Of a DNA stretch of 64,000 nucleotides, positions 9,554 to 21,010 are shown piece after piece (within the stretch, counting starts at the first letter, position 1; each line of letters starts with the position of its first letter). Source of the DNA: Collybia mongolica (lineage: Eukaryota > Basidiomycota > Agaricomycetes > Agaricales > Clitocybaceae); NCBI GenBank assembly GCA_013420905.1, contig JAAXNY010000012.1, positions 248,001-312,000 on the forward strand, in the 5' to 3' direction. The position numbers and the translations under genes were made by a program. The notes under the pieces are model-generated. The model saw nothing but the letters and a program-made list of their open reading frames with translations, ran no database searches and was not told the DNA's origin.

Positions 9554-11161
9554 CAGTGGCTCAAAAAACTGCCCCAATGTTTGTACATTTTTGAAAGATC
9601 AATATGGTATGAAGTGCTGACATAAGCAGGGGACCTGGGGTAATTATGTAAGATACTATGACATCGTGGCTTTCCAATGGACCCTGGATCATGTGATTTG
9701 GATCAAAACCCATTAAGCTATAGGCCAAACAAAATGATTACTCATTGGGGCAGTTTTTTGACCCTCTATTAATTTTCTATCTAATACTTTGTATGACCAC
9801 CTTTTGCCTTTATAACTGCTTGTATCCGCCTGGGCATACTTTCTATCAGGTTTTGGCATACCTCTGGTGGAATTTCACCCCACTCTTCAGCCAATCTATC
9901 CCACAACTCATGTACTCCTTTGGGTGGTGTCGGATATTCTTTAAGACGGCGCTTGAGATGTTCCCAAAGGTGTTCTATTGGATTCATGTCAGGGGATTGG
10001 GCAGGCCAGCCAAGGACTTGAATGTTGTTGTCTTCAAACCACTGTGTGGCCAGTCCAGATGTGTGTTTGGGGTCGTTATCTTGCTGAAAGTAGTGCTCGC
10101 CATCCACCATTTCCAACTTCTCAAAACTTTCCTGAACTCCACTCTCCAAAATTTCACAGTATTGAACCTTGTCCATGTTCCCCTGCACCTCTATGAGCTT
10201 TCCCACTCCATTCCACCCCATACAACCCCATACCATGAGGTTTCCTCCTCCTCCATGTTTGACAGTAGGTGATGTTGTTCTATCAGATGGTGGTTCTCCC
10301 CTTTGTTTCCAGACATAAACCTTTCCATCTGACCCAATCCTATTGATTTTGGTCTCATCTGTCCATAGAACCCTTTTCCAGTCCTCCACAGTCCAGCTTT
10401 CATGATATTTTGCAAACTGGAGACGCCGGATGCGATGGGCTCGTTTGAGAAGAGGAGCTTTCCTCTTTGTAGCAGCATAAAATTGATTTTCCTTGAGTGC
10501 ATTTCTGACTGTCTGGGGTGTGACAGGATTGGGGATGATGCCATTGATGAATTGGGTAGCCTGAACTGCATTATCAAGCTTCCCTGACTTGATTTGACGA
10601 ATAATTGACTGTTTGTCACGAACAGACAGCTTGGAGGGGCGGCCACCAAGGTTGTTTTCTTTGTTTCCATCCACATCTTTGCTGATCCTACTGATGGTAC
10701 CCTTCCCTAGACCAGTTTTCTCCTTGATTTGACGCTGAGAATAGCCCTCATTGAGGAGAGAAACAACAGTATTGTGCTGAGCAGTAGAAATGGCTTTCAT
10801 GATGGTGGTAAGAGGTCAAGAAGATGATTGAACCAATTCCAACATGTCAAATTGATACAAATAAAGTCACATGACATTGTTTATTCTTCCCACAGTCCAT
10901 AATGTTCTTGCATTGGATCATAAATGCCAGAATAATGGAAAATAAGATAAGGGTCAAAAAACTGCCCCAATAAGTAACCATTTTGTTTGGCTTATAGCTT
11001 AATGGATATTGATCCAAATCACATGATCCAGGGTCCATTGGAAAGCCACGATGTCATAGTATCTTACATAATTACCCCAGGTCCCCTGCTTATCTCAGCA
11101 CTTCATACCATATTGATCTTTCAAAAATGTACAAACATTGGGGCAGTTTTTTGAGCCACTG
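9554..11161 (-). mobile_element. Tc1/mariner transposon, copy 1 (1,608 bp), inverted relative to copy 2
   Basis: The ends are CAGTGGCTC... and ...GAGCCACTG, with TA target duplications at 9552-9553 and 11162-11163. The long terminal inverted repeats are about 212 bp. The element carries one intact transposase on the minus strand. Its length is identical to that of the copy at 18152-19759, and the transposases differ at only three residues, so both are recent insertions. It sits about 10 bases beyond the stop codon of the transposase-like gene at 11174. Confidence 0.97.
9781..10800 (-). CDS. Tc1/mariner DD34E transposase, copy 1
   Basis: Intact 339-residue protein. The N-terminal helix-turn-helix region (about residues 1-60) carries the GGRPSKLS linker, equivalent to the GRPR motif of Tc1. 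A second helix-turn-helix spans about 60-125. The catalytic triad is D148 (WTDETK), D241 (QQDNDPKH) and E276 (SPDMNPIEHLW). The 34 residues between D241 and E276 define DD34E, the Tc1 subgroup. The Gly-rich loop KHGGGGNLMVWG is typical. It cuts and pastes its own element into TA dinucleotides in the nucleus. There are no stops or frameshifts. The length is normal for Tc1 (about 340). Relative to copy 2 it has R23, R123 and H236 in place of H, H and R. Confidence 0.95.
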   Translation of the reverse strand: MKAISTAQHNTVVSLLNEGYSQRQIKEKTGLGKGTISRISKDVDGNKENNLGGRPSKLSVRDKQSIIRQIKSGKLDNAVQATQFINGIIPNPVTPQTVRNALKENQFYAATKRKAPLLKRAHRIRRLQFAKYHESWTVEDWKRVLWTDETKINRIGSDGKVYVWKQRGEPPSDRTTSPTVKHGGGGNLMVWGCMGWNGVGKLIEVQGNMDKVQYCEILESGVQESFEKLEMVDGEHYFQQDNDPKHTSGLATQWFEDNNIQVLGWPAQSPDMNPIEHLWEHLKRRLKEYPTPPKGVHELWDRLAEEWGEIPPEVCQNLIESMPRRIQAVIKAKGGHTKY

Positions 11162-11173
11162 TATACTGAGTGT

Positions 11174-12412
11174 TTACAGGGCAATGATATCTGAGCCACT
11201 GTCAACATTACAGTCCTTGATATGCTGCCGGAGTGTGCGAGCAAGGAAATAGTCACCACATGTACTACACCTTTCTACTACCCCATCCCACTCCCATTGT
11301 GTAATCCCATCCCCCGAGAGAAGCTGATTGAAAATGACTTCCTCAGTGGTTGGGCTATCTGGCAAACAAGATGGTCCTGCAGTAGCACCTGAAGGGCATG
11401 CTGTGGGAACTTGATTTTCTTCAGAGGGTGCCAGCTGTTTCTTGATCCTTGTGTGAGTGGGGTCAAACGACGGTTTGGGGACAACATACAGTGTGTGGGG
11501 GATTCGATTGCAGCGTCGTATTGCGGCTGGGGTTAACATGGGCTGGGAGTCAGGGATGTTCAAGAAACGGCGGATGTAGGGGGCTAATCAAAGAACAATG
11601 AGAATCATTGAAGATACAGTCAGCAGATGTAACATACTTGAGGGGCTGCTGTAGTGCACACTCTGCAAGTGTGAGGGTGAGATTTTCCCTCCACTCAATT
11701 GCTCAAGGCCAGGGTTATCAGAGATGTGTTTGCCACCATAATCTTCAAAATATGGGCCTGTCTCAGAAGTGAATGGCTCACGCAACAAGAAATTGTTCAA
11801 GACATCTGTCAACAGCAGAAGTATATTGCTAGCTGAGCAAAGTCAGGATCATCAACATTCAAATGGAAGGAAATTGAGAACTAACCAAGCATAGTGAGGT
11901 GTTTGTATTCAGATTCAAGAAAAGCTGTTGTATATTTCTGCGAAAGGTTCACTTCAAAAAAAAAAAAAAGGTAAGAACAGAACTGCACAAGATGTTATGG
12001 TAAACATACTGAAGAACCCACACCATGAAGGATCATGGTGACAAAAAATAAGGACTTTGCCTTGCAAAGACTCAACAATCTGTGAAGGGGCTGATAAACC
12101 GCCAACAAGGGCACAAAAGCATGACCAGTGAAGTCCTCGCTTTTGAAGCCATTGCTTAATTCCACTTGGAACTATCCTGGTGCTGTTCCACAAAGGCCTT
12201 GGAAAAAAGTCAGGGAGCTGGAACAAGAAGACATGTTCAGGAACATACCAGGCAATAGTGACCATCTGCTGGACTGAGGGGCTGAAGATAACCAGCTCAG
12301 TGCTCGCTTCCTGGAACACAATGCAGGCTTCGAAAGGCGATGTAGGTGGGTGCATAGTATGTATAGACATGGCGAAGCAAACGAGGACAATGAACATACA
12401 AGGCGCATCCAA
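11174..12412 (-). pseudogene. Possible 3' exons of the transposon-type gene, Cys/His finger at the C-terminus
   Basis: Several minus-strand exons are separated by short introns. The last exon (11174 to about 11573) ends with ERCSTCGDYFLARTLRQHIKDC, a Cys-x2-Cys...His...Cys zinc-binding-like motif, and a native stop codon. The preceding exon (about 11640-11810) contains REPFTSETGPYFEDYGGKH. Another open stretch is at 11954-12412. Codon use and AT content match the gene to the right (12655 upward). The segments could be its downstream part or a separate neighbouring gene, because a stop codon at 12655 lies between them. A Tc1 copy ends 11 bases away. The family is not recognised. Confidence 0.35.
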
Positions 12413-12654
12413 TGGATCATTTTATACACATTAATGTAATCTTGATACACAACCGATTGCAACATCCCTGATTCGATACAATTTATCACAGATAACAGAC
12501 ATTGGAGGAGGTAGTGGGGGGCATACTTCTGGTACTAATTAAAAGTAAGAGTTTATTTGACAAGGGTTTGCGGATGTAACTCACAAAAAATGGGATTGAA
12601 TGTGAATGTTCTCTTGCACCAGAATGGTAGAGAAGGGCCAATATGACATTATAT

Positions 12655-12975
12655 TTACACCACCCGATCTATGATATCTGCGTTTATGGAAAGTAACACT
12701 TTGCCAGAGCCTGTGTTGTCAAACACTTTCCCTGAGTCTTGAAGTTTCTTGTAGGCAACTTGAGCTTTGTTGAATGCTGTATGAGCCCAGTCAACTGACT
12801 TGAGATGGCGATTGTATGGGGAAGACTCTGTGTCGCTACTAGTGAATGACATCCCAGCGTTTGTAGCCCTCACCAATGCCTTGTGCTTCTTTGTCTTTAC
12901 CTCTAATGCAGCTTGTAATTTCTTGTTATGAGCTTCAATCTTCAAATCCTCAGAGTACAGCTTTGCATGCTGCAT
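12655..12975 (-). CDS. Helical exon ending the transposase-like gene
   Basis: The exon encodes about 100 residues of charged, helical sequence (KIEAHNKKLQAALEVKTKKH...) and ends at a stop codon at 12655. It is probably the C-terminal coiled coil of the transposase-like gene whose central exons lie at 13379-14229. The join between them is not resolved. Confidence 0.35.
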   Translation of the reverse strand: MQHAKLYSEDLKIEAHNKKLQAALEVKTKKHKALVRATNAGMSFTSSDTESSPYNRHLKSVDWAHTAFNKAQVAYKKLQDSGKVFDNTGSGKVLLSINADIIDRVV

Positions 12976-13378
12976 ATTAACTGGTGGACAATATTAGATG
13001 GATGTGATTGTTAGAGTGTAAAACTGACATTTTCTCTTTATGCTCTTGACAGCATTTTCTGACAAATGTCCCAACTTGTATGATGGACAAACTCCAGTCT
13101 CTTCAAAAGCCTGATATCACTTATTAGGTCCCCACACATTTGAAGGGGGGAAAATCATACCTTTAGGGTTTTCATTTTCATCGAGTCGAATGCTTGCCCT
13201 TTTTTGATTCCCCCCACCAGGGTGCATTGCACTCCCTCACGATTTACATCAGCATGTACACTCTCTATGAGGTTAGTGTTCGCATCGCCTGCCATCCAAA
13301 CAAGTTTCGGAATGTAGCTTTTTTCCCAGCAGAGTGCCTCAAATGTGAACCTGCTTCATACTTTATCTTTGACCCAAT

Positions 13379-14229
13379 CTAATAGTTTGTTAGCCATACC
13401 ACTATGATATCATAAAAATAATGAAATAAAATACCAGCACCAGCCTTCCCTCCAAGGCAAATGATTTTCTGGATTGTCCTGTCCCAATCATCAGGTTCCA
13501 TACAAATCAAACTTTGCATAAGATTGCGGACCTCCTCTGAGACTGCACAGTGCTTGATGTTACATTTTGCATGAACAACACATAGTCGATATAAGCGGTG
13601 GAGGTGTTTGTATGGTGTGAGACTAGACACAAACTGCCACGGCTGATGGAGGTCTCGCTTCTCAGGCATTGACTGGGCAAGTTGTTGCAGATGCAGCCCG
13701 AGGCCTATTAAAATTGAGCAGGTAGAAACACCAGGTAAATTAATCAAACCTTTCGCTTGTCCCCCATGTTGGTCAGCAGTCCATTGAAGAATCATACCAT
13801 CAGGGATTTCTTCAGCAGTATTCGCATGTAAATGCCACCATTGCAAAGGCTGGCCAGTATCATGTTTGACTATCTCTTCGATTTTGTCAAAGATATGGCA
13901 ATGTGCAACCACTATTTGTTGATTAAGGAACACACAGCAGAAAATAACACCTATTAAGCATCAGTGTTTGATCAACATGTGCATTATAATCATGACGGCA
14001 CATACTAGTATTATTCATGCGATCGATGCATGCCATCTCAAACTCATCAAACCCAACAACACGCTGGAAAGCAATGTCGCTTTGAATATACTGTGCTTGA
14101 GCTAGACGCTTGCTCCCTTCTTTGCTCATACATATCACAATCCGCAAACCAACATGGTCCTCTTCTGATTCCATATCTGTAATTTCAATGACCTCACTGT
14201 GAAACTGAGAATAGATGAAATTCAACCCT
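13379..14229 (-). pseudogene. Central exons of a MULE-like transposase gene
   Basis: The exon starting near 14229 (acceptor ...ACACAG) encodes NFIYSQFHSEVIEITDMESE, then QSDIAFQRVVGFDEFEMACI. The next exon (13379 to about 13933) has VVAHCHIFDKIEEI, an HDTGQPLQWWHLHA stretch and ILQWTADQHGGQAKGL, followed by a His/Cys-rich helical part (HRLYRLCVVHAKCNIKHCAV). The acidic residues in SDIAF and TADQH sit where the first two acidic residues of a Mutator-like RNase-H-fold transposase would be. This is a by-eye resemblance, not a profile match. The upstream exons of the same reading are displaced to 17140-17517 and 29256-29980 by insertions. The gene is therefore broken as a unit, although each exon remains open. 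Confidence 0.4.
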
Positions 14230-14329
14230 GTGTTTCATCCTCTTAAATAATAGAAATAATACATTAAAAATATGAAATTCATTCACTTAGCAATCCTAAA
14301 ATGTAATGAATTTCATCTTGAAGATGTTT

Positions 14330-17100
14330 GAAAACACACCCCCTGTGGGGGGAAAAATGGATGGAAAACCCCCCCTTAAGGTATAATTTAGTGGATGAAT
14401 TTCATGCGAAATTTGTCCGTATTCATACCCCCTGATTCTCGAGGCTATGGGATGAATTTCATTTCACCATAGGTGGAAAAAATAACCATTGTGGGAGGTA
14501 ATTCCTATCAATATGGGATTAATCTACTACCTTGATGGGTGAGAATAGCAATGTTTTTTGGGGTAACATTACTGCAAATTTTTGAGGCTATGGGATGAAT
14601 TTCATACCATGATAGGTGAAAATAATAGCCTTTGTAGGGATGGATTTCATACCATCACAGGTGAGAATAATAGCCTTTGTGGGGATTAATTCCATGCCAT
14701 TTACGTCACTTAAATTTGAATTCATTATTTCTTCCCTGTTATCAATAAACACACTTTGTTCATTTTGTACAGTTAAGGTTTAACATCCATAAGATCTAAG
14801 GTATTGTAATTTGAATGCTCTATCAACTAGTATACCTCTGATTCATATCCCTCATTCCAAAGTTCCTGATCACCAGCATTACCAACCAGACTGCAAACGC
14901 AACACTGTGATTTGTTAGAATCATGTATTGAGGTTAGTAATGAGAAAACTTACCCAAATTGCCCTATATAAATCCTTGTCATCCTGAAGCTGCGTCTGGA
15001 GACAGAACCCATTTCCAGCAATGCTGCACAGTGGGCATGGAATAGGACTCCCTACTTTTTCTTTAGCATGAGCAACTTTACATAAGGTGGTGAGTTCGGC
15101 TGGTCAGATTAGCATGATAAAGATAAAAGAAAGTTAAGTAATGGATGGAAGTTGTTGGTCTTCGTGCACTGCCAGACTGCTCATTGTCTTTGTTGACCTT
15201 GTGGTAATGAAGTGATCTGTAAAATGGGTCAATGTTAATGTGCTTTGGATTAGATTGGGTTGACAGACATACTGAGACCCCCTCATTGTCCACCTGCACT
15301 TTGAGGTCAACGAAGTGGTGTACCATGTTGAGGACATTGTCAGGCATGGTTTTATCCTGCATACTAATGATGTCCTTCGGTTTCCTGTAAGATCATTATT
15401 AGCATTTAATAATATTCTTAACAAAGCCTTATAGTTTGTATTGGAATTCAAATGACTACTACATGTATTATGATAGTAATTGTAATCTAACATTATACTA
15501 ATTGTAATCTATCAACGAAGAGTGTTTACTACGAGGGGGAGGATGGGAGGCAGCAATGGGCAATAGTGGTGGTATGAGAGCAAGAAGGAAAGTGTGTGAA
15601 AGCAGCTGCCAACGCATTATATAGCTCGGAATGTTCCGCCGTCGGGCATCTCGGTCAACAAAGCCATGTGATCAAATCTGAGGATGCTGACAGATATTTT
15701 TATTTATTTATTCAAATTGTATACTATTCATTATTAATAGGAGGCTGAAATATGTGCACCCACCATGTTTGAATGGTTGCAGGGAGGATCATTATGTTAC
15801 GAGTTCTTTATCAACCCAGTTTTCGGGCAAAAAGGTGATTCATTCATTGATTCATATTTCAACACTGCGGGAAAATAATTCCATAATGGGATTTTTCTTC
15901 TCTTATGGCTTTTTACAGCATTTCTCCACAAATACAAAGTATTGTGACAAAATTTGCATGTATTTGGGATGCTTACATAATGCTTTTGATGATGCCATCA
16001 AAATTATGCATATCTAATATTTCTCAGTGTCGCGTTTGAAAATTTATTTTGTGATTTTCTCCATAACCAGTAAAGCTATTAACTTTGTTTTTATATGTTT
16101 GGAATGTACAAACATGGCTCTACAATTTCCTTGTTGAGCACATTTTTCCCACGGTCTATTTTGAGCGAAATATTAGAAATGTCCAGATTTAGCTAGTTCT
16201 GAAGGTCTGTGTGTTATGCCAGGGGTGGATAAACATTTTATAATAACAATGACCCTGACCAAACATAACCCTTGTGGGAAATTATGCTAAACATTGGAAT
16301 AATCAACAACTACTACTATATTTACCTGAAATACAAAGAGGATTGATTTCTCTATTTATTGTCACATGTCACATGATCTATCCCACCACATAAGTATACC
16401 AAATACATGACAACAATCTGAATGCTTATTTAGTGTCCATGATCCTGGGAAAAAGTTAGTTCTGATGGTTTTTGTGTTTTCTCCATAGCCAGGCAAGCTA
16501 TGGCATTGGGTTTTGTGCACAGGCATTGCTTGTTTACTTTGTAACATTTTCCCATGGTCACATGACCTCCATACACTATCACCTATGTTGTTTCTAGTCA
16601 TTTACAACTTCCTGACTGTGGAATGGACTTATTTCTCCTAAGAAAAGAAATAAAGAACAAGTACCTGCCACACAGTGTGTTGGCCCACTCCACCCAAGTC
16701 TAAGGCAGTAAAGTCATCCCATAAACCCACTATTTGTGGGATGAAATACCTTCTATGCTGAACTTAAATCATCCCACATATTCCACCTTTTATGGGATAA
16801 AAGTTCACTCTCTAATAGATTAAAATGATCTAATAAAACCCACCCATTATAGGATGAAATTCCCCTCTTTTTCACTGGATTAAAATTGTCCCATATAATT
16901 CACCTCTAATGGGATGAAAGTTCACACCACTAAGGGATGAAAATTTCTGAAATTATAAGAGCAGAAATTCATCCTCTCAAGGGATGAGATATCTGGGATG
17001 AAGTTTCATCCCAATTTCATACCCTTTAGATTCATCCACTAAACTTAGGAAATGCTGCTTTCATCCATTAAGTGGGGGAAAAACCTCCCCCACCAGGTGC
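14330..17100. mobile_element. Candidate non-autonomous element with subterminal repeat arrays, inside an intron
   Basis: Both ends carry clusters of a GGGATGAATTTCAT-like word: left about 14380-14700, right (largely inverted) about 16690-17040. The outermost 80 bases are imperfectly inverted: GTGGATGAAT in both, preceded by C-rich/G-rich blocks at about 14338-14375 and 17070-17098. The interior (14.7-16.7 kb) is AT-rich and non-coding, apart from open frames near 15078-15493 that I cannot assign. The element separates a splice donor at about 17139 from the acceptor at about 14229 of the transposase-like gene. Subterminal arrays are typical of CACTA and hAT elements. No clean target duplication was found, so the boundaries are approximate. 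Confidence 0.45.
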
Positions 17101-17139
17101 ACAGTGTGAGTGGTCCAAAGCCAAGGTTACTCACACTTT

Positions 17140-17517
17140 GTTCAATCTGGTTAACTTCTTCAGAATCCTTGTTGAAATATGCCTCAAGGTAATTTATGTC
17201 ATATGAATTGTCTAAGTATTGAATATAATGATCATGGTTGCTGGCCTTGGAGTAATATTCACATCTATGCTTTGTTAATGAAGGTTCGTCAACTTGAGAG
17301 ACCATTAATCTGTACTTTATATATGGATTATTTTTTTCATTGAATTTAAGACTAAGGTGCCCTTGACAGGTAGCTATGACAGGCTTATATCCACGTTGAA
17401 TTTTGATACAATGAAAGTCAGCTGGATCTTGGTGTTCGACTTTGGAGCATGAAGGATTACTTGTTTTATATTCGGCTGCTGGGCATCCAGTTTTACACAG
17501 GGCAATTATGAGGGCCA
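17140..17517 (-). pseudogene. Displaced coding exon of the transposase-like gene (3' of the LTR insertion)
   Basis: The minus-strand exon opens directly at the LTR border with ALIIALCKTGCPAAEYKTSN, continues through HCIKIQRGYKPVIATCQGH, and ends near NQIEQS at a GTGAGT donor (about 17139). Its frame continues that of the exon ending at 29256 (...DIFRKTS) once the inserted LTR and one copy of the 4-bp duplication are removed. The Cys/His content (TGCP...CSKVEHQ...FHC) suggests a zinc-binding N-terminal domain, as is usual in MULE or FLYWCH-type proteins (inference). Confidence 0.5.
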
Positions 17518-18151
17518 ATGATAGGGCCCGAAATTGTTTGCACTTATAAAGTCAACAAGTAAGGCTATTAGTATCATTTCTAATAACCAAGTAAATGGTA
17601 ATAAAGGATTAGAGTCGAGCTCCAAGACGGCTAATCAGAGTGAACTAGTCTAATGGACAATACACTATCAGTACAGAGGACTATGAGTACGGTCTATTAT
17701 TAGTCCTATTCACCATGCCCGGTTACAACCTTGGTATCTTAGTTCATAAGTAACTGTTGTAGTATGATATCATTAGTCCGGGGATCATCATTAATAGGAG
17801 AAGTAATTGTAAATTCGGGACTTGCACAACCCGATCCTAGTCAGGGGCACTTGGTGTTAACTACCGGAAGAGACGGGACACCATGAATAACAACCGGGAC
17901 GATCAGGAGAAGTAAATGACAGTGCCGCGCTGTTTTAAATAACAAAGTGCACGGTCGGGACTTGATAAGAGTTTAGCCAGCTCTTTCAATATTTGATAAG
18001 TAACCAGTAAACGGCATAATTGGCACGTATGGCGCGCGTGCCAAGTTGTAGAGGATGCGTCAGCATTAAATACAGATCCTTGGCGCGGGGGAGCGCAGTT
18101 CTGTATAAAATTTACAATTCCGTATGATATTTAGTTTGTACACTATAAATA

Positions 18152-19759
18152 CAGTGGCTCAAAAAACTGCCCCAATGTTTGTACATTTTTGAAAGATCAA
18201 TATGGTATGAAGTGCTGACATAAGCAGGGGACCTGGGGTAATTATGTAAGATACTATGACATCGTGGCTTTCCAATGGACCCTGGATCATGTGATTTGGA
18301 TCAAAACCCATTAAGCTATAAGCCAAACAAAATGGTTACTTATTGGGGCAGTTTTTTGACCCTTATCTTATTTTCCATTATTCTGGCATTTATGATCCAA
18401 TGCAAGAACATTATGGACTGTGGGAAGAATAAACAATGTCATGTGACTTTATTTGTATCAATTTGACATGTTGGAATTGGTTCAATCATCTTCTTGACCT
18501 CTTACCACCATCATGAAAGCCATTTCTACTGCTCAGCACAATACTGTTGTTTCTCTCCTCAATGAGGGCTATTCTCAGCATCAAATCAAGGAGAAAACTG
18601 GTCTAGGGAAGGGTACCATCAGTAGGATCAGCAAAGATGTGGATGGAAACAAAGAAAACAACCTTGGTGGCCGCCCCTCCAAGCTGTCTGTTCGTGACAA
18701 ACAGTCAATTATTCGTCAAATCAAGTCAGGGAAGCTTGATAATGCAGTTCAGGCTACCCAATTCATCAATGGCATCATCCCCAATCCTGTCACACCCCAG
18801 ACAGTCAGAAATGCACTCAAGGAAAATCAATTTTATGCTGCTACAAAGAGGAAAGCTCCTCTTCTCAAACGAGCCCATCACATCCGGCGTCTCCAGTTTG
18901 CAAAATATCATGAAAGCTGGACTGTGGAGGACTGGAAAAGGGTTCTATGGACAGATGAGACCAAAATCAATAGGATTGGGTCAGATGGAAAGGTTTATGT
19001 CTGGAAACAAAGGGGAGAACCACCATCTGATAGAACAACATCACCTACTGTCAAACATGGAGGAGGAGGAAACCTCATGGTATGGGGTTGTATGGGGTGG
19101 AATGGAGTGGGAAAGCTCATAGAGGTGCAGGGGAACATGGACAAGGTTCAATACTGTGAAATTTTGGAGAGTGGAGTTCAGGAAAGTTTTGAGAAGTTGG
19201 AAATGGTGGATGGCGAGCGCTACTTTCAGCAAGATAACGACCCCAAACACACATCTGGACTGGCCACACAGTGGTTTGAAGACAACAACATTCAAGTCCT
19301 TGGCTGGCCTGCCCAATCCCCTGACATGAATCCAATAGAACACCTTTGGGAACATCTCAAGCGCCGTCTTAAAGAATATCCGACACCACCCAAAGGAGTA
19401 CATGAGTTGTGGGATAGATTGGCTGAAGAGTGGGGTGAAATTCCACCAGAGGTATGCCAAAACCTGATAGAAAGTATGCCCAGGCGGATACAAGCAGTTA
19501 TAAAGGCAAAAGGTGGTCATACAAAGTATTAGATAGAAAATTAATAGAGGGTCAAAAAACTGCCCCAATGAGTAATCATTTTGTTTGGCCTATAGCTTAA
19601 TGGGTTTTGATCCAAATCACATGATCCAGGGTCCATTGGAAAGCCACGATGTCATAGTATCTTACATAATTACCCCAGGTCCCCTGCTTATGTCAGCACT
19701 TCATACCATATTGATCTTTCAAAAATGTACAAACATTGGGGCAGTTTTTTGAGCCACTG
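18152..19759 (+). mobile_element. Tc1/mariner transposon, copy 2 (1,608 bp), inside the solo LTR
   Basis: TA duplications are at 18150-18151 and 19760-19761. The terminal inverted repeats are 18152-18363 and 19548-19759 (212 bp each). The LTR sequence continues seamlessly across the TA. The element is almost identical to copy 1 at 9554-11161 but lies in the opposite orientation, 7.0 kb away. Confidence 0.97.
18513..19532 (+). CDS. Tc1/mariner DD34E transposase, copy 2
   Basis: Intact 339-residue transposase with the same D148, D241, E276 triad, GGRPSK linker and KHGGGG loop as copy 1. It is likely functional because nothing essential is altered. Three substitutions separate the copies: H23, H123 and R236 here. 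Whether the Arg/His changes in the DNA-binding region alter activity cannot be judged from sequence. The start ATG is the first in frame, about 150 bases inside the inner edge of the left inverted repeat. Confidence 0.95.
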   Translation: MKAISTAQHNTVVSLLNEGYSQHQIKEKTGLGKGTISRISKDVDGNKENNLGGRPSKLSVRDKQSIIRQIKSGKLDNAVQATQFINGIIPNPVTPQTVRNALKENQFYAATKRKAPLLKRAHHIRRLQFAKYHESWTVEDWKRVLWTDETKINRIGSDGKVYVWKQRGEPPSDRTTSPTVKHGGGGNLMVWGCMGWNGVGKLIEVQGNMDKVQYCEILESGVQESFEKLEMVDGERYFQQDNDPKHTSGLATQWFEDNNIQVLGWPAQSPDMNPIEHLWEHLKRRLKEYPTPPKGVHELWDRLAEEWGEIPPEVCQNLIESMPRRIQAVIKAKGGHTKY

Positions 19760-19780
19760 TAGACTGTAGATGAGTAGCGC

Positions 19781-20996
19781 TGAAAGGGGGCTCCTGGGCT
19801 ATAAGTGTGCTGATGCTATGAAATGTAATCCCTTACACACACACACCAAACCTAACAATCAACACACGAACAGTAGGAATCACCTGTTTTGAGTTCGGGT
19901 TCAAGTGCTTAGAAGCACTAAGCTTTGAATAGTACTAGCCAAAGCCCTTTCCAATGATCTCTCAACGGGTTTGATTTAGACAAAAGCTTCAACACAGGTT
20001 TAAAAACCTGCTAGGTATATTTATAATATCTATCGATCCAATAGACTGAGTACCAAGTGTACGTTCAATTATTAATGATCCCAAGCGGATCTATAAGTCC
20101 AAGCAACTTATCAAACAATACAGTGCCAAGTGCACTAAGGCCAAGTGCCTAGTAATTCCAACGGACAATACGGTACTAAGTTCCAAGTGAACTAAGTTTC
20201 TTTAATTCTGTGGTTCTTCAATCAATTCCAATCAAGACACGTTGAAGCAATCTGATCCTTAATTCGGGCACGCAATAGTGTTTTAACAAATGTGATTTGT
20301 ATACTCTATAGTAGCGCAAAGTGGGGGCAAGATTCCTTGCCTTAGCGCTACTCATCTACAGTCTATTTATAGTGTACAAACTAAATATCATACGGAATTG
20401 TAAATTTTACATGGAACCGCGCTCCCGCGCGCCAAGGATCTGTATTCAATGCTGATGCGTCCTCTACAACTTGGCGTGCGCGCCATGCGTGCCAATTATG
20501 CCGTTTACTGGTTACTTATCAAATATTGAAAGAGCTGGCTAAACTCTTATCAAGTCCCGACTGCGTGCTTTGTTATTTAAAACAGCGCGGCACTGTCATT
20601 TACTCCTCCTGATTGTCTTGGTTGCTATTCATGGGGTCCCGTCGCTTCCAGTAGTTAACACCAAGTACCCCTGACTAGGATCGGGTTGTGCAAGTCCCGA
20701 ATTTACAATTACTTCTCCTATTAATGATGATCCCCGGACTAATGATATCACACTACAACGGTTACTTATGAACTAAGACACCGAGGTTGTAACCGGGCAT
20801 GGTGAATAGGACTAATAATAGACCGTACTCATAGTCCTCTGTACTGATAGTGTATTATCCATTAGACTAGTTCACTCTGATTAGCTGTCTTGGAGCTCGA
20901 CTCTAATCCTTTATTACCGTTTACTTGGTTATTAGAAATGATACTAATAGCCTTACTTGTCGACTTTATAAGTGCAAACAATTTCGGGCCCTATCA
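19781..20996 (-). repeat. 3' LTR of the nested retrotransposon
   Basis: 1,216 bp, in direct repeat with 27471-28686. By eye I count about 17 differences, nearly all C/T or G/A transitions, several at CpG. The LTR contains short tandem motifs built on CCAAGTG / CACTTGG. Confidence 0.93.
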
Positions 20997-21010
20997 TCTC
21001 CCCCATACCA
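20997..21010 (-). other. Polypurine tract
   Basis: The minus strand reads TGGTATGGGGGAGA immediately upstream of the 3' LTR. This is the expected position and composition for the plus-strand DNA primer of an LTR retrotransposon. Confidence 0.75.

Noticed and set aside
9745..10272. Plus-strand frame of 175 codons across Tc1 copy 1 (and its twin at 19041-19568)
   Set aside because: It is the reverse-strand shadow of the transposase, repeated only because the element is repeated.
14380..17040. Possible CRISPR-like array (recurring short words)
   Set aside because: Repeats differ in sequence and spacing and are inverted between the ends; this is a eukaryotic transposon pattern, not CRISPR.
17045..17139. 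Continuation of the exon past NQIEQS to 17045
   Set aside because: A GTGAGT donor follows NQIEQS and the later codons read into the repeat element.
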